Shown piece by piece: positions 36,489-36,638 of a stretch of 36,638 nt of DNA. This DNA is from CAVORB01 sp963736235. GTDB taxonomy: Bacteria; Pseudomonadota; Gammaproteobacteria; Chromatiales; Chromatiaceae. Location: positions 1 to 36,638 of the forward strand of contig CAVTOR010000020.1 of NCBI GenBank assembly GCA_963736235.1, written 5' to 3'. A model generated the notes under the pieces. The model worked only from the letters and a program-made list of their open reading frames with translations, was not told the DNA's origin and made no database searches. A program made the translations under genes and the position numbers. How positions within the stretch are numbered: the first letter of the stretch is position 1; each line of letters opens with the position of its first letter.

Positions 36489-36638
36489 ATGTCCCGCTTC
36501 GCCCTGTTCGCCACCGCGGCACGCAACCTCGAATCCCTGCTTGCCGACGAGATCCGCGGCCTCGGACTCGCCGACGCCGTCGAGACCCGGGGCGGCGTAC
36601 GCTTCTCCGGCACCCTAGCGGACGCATACCGTGTCTGC
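36489..36638 (+). CDS. rlmL: 23S rRNA (guanine-N2) methyltransferase RlmL, N-terminal fragment
   Basis: The window ends after 50 codons. They read FALFATAARNLESLLADEIRGLG and then VETRGGVRFSG, the beginning of the ferredoxin-like/THUMP RNA-binding region of RlmL/YcbY, which methylates G2445 of 23S rRNA. The methyltransferase domains lie beyond the edge. Other THUMP-type methyltransferases start similarly, so the symbol is likely but not certain. Confidence 0.75.
   Translation, partial: MSRFALFATAARNLESLLADEIRGLGLADAVETRGGVRFSGTLADAYRVC

Overview
The window is high-GC, tightly packed chromosomal DNA of a gammaproteobacterium. The best internal marker is the block tyrS / M23 peptidase / erpA / bactofilin / DUF6776 / argC, whose order matches the Pseudomonas- and Chromatiales-type locus. 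SRP RNA, hrpB, alaC-hom and rlmL agree. The gene content suggests a Chromatiales-like free-living organism, but genus cannot be read from the sequence. There is no phage, transposase, CRISPR array or tRNA that I could support.

Layout. 0-6.3 kb: tyrS (minus, one frameshift), a plus-strand membrane-anchored LysM/M23 endopeptidase, then a minus-strand run of erpA, bactofilin, DUF6776 and argC. A second IscA/ErpA-type protein and the 4.5S SRP RNA follow upstream. 6.6-12.0 kb: a metallophosphoesterase, a GH13_18 (sucrose-phosphorylase family) enzyme with a strong promoter, a DUF2189 membrane protein and glucokinase. Together these suggest phosphorolysis of a glucoside plus glucose capture. 12.0-17.8 kb: a CDP-archaeol-synthase-like gene diverges from a tightly overlapping operon (coiled-coil exported protein, YchJ-like SEC-C protein, two alpha/beta hydrolases, DUF192). 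Three small genes follow: DUF4342, a receiver-like protein and a short basic protein. 17.9-24.2 kb: hrpB converges on a 1223-residue multi-pass membrane protein that I cannot assign, the most interesting gene here. 24.4-31.2 kb: a two-domain VOC protein, a small membrane protein, a REC-GGDEF regulator, a DUF938 methyltransferase overlapping a YbaK deacylase, an atypical SDR, a small exported protein and a COG4255 protein. 31.3-36.6 kb: a 99-bp tandem repeat with conserved stem-loops, hom, alaC, an Mth938-like gene, an unknown exported protein, a DRE-TIM aldolase and the start of rlmL.

Quality of the sequence. Conserved genes are broken by single-base indels at about 0.34 kb and repeatedly between 31.9 and 36.3 kb, while everything from 1.4 to 31.5 kb reads cleanly. 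Each broken gene becomes full length with family-consistent residues when one base is added or removed, so I read most of these as sequence errors near the ends of a draft contig rather than as gene decay. The left edge lies 19 bases after the tyrS stop, where related genomes carry an rRNA operon, a common place for assemblies to break.
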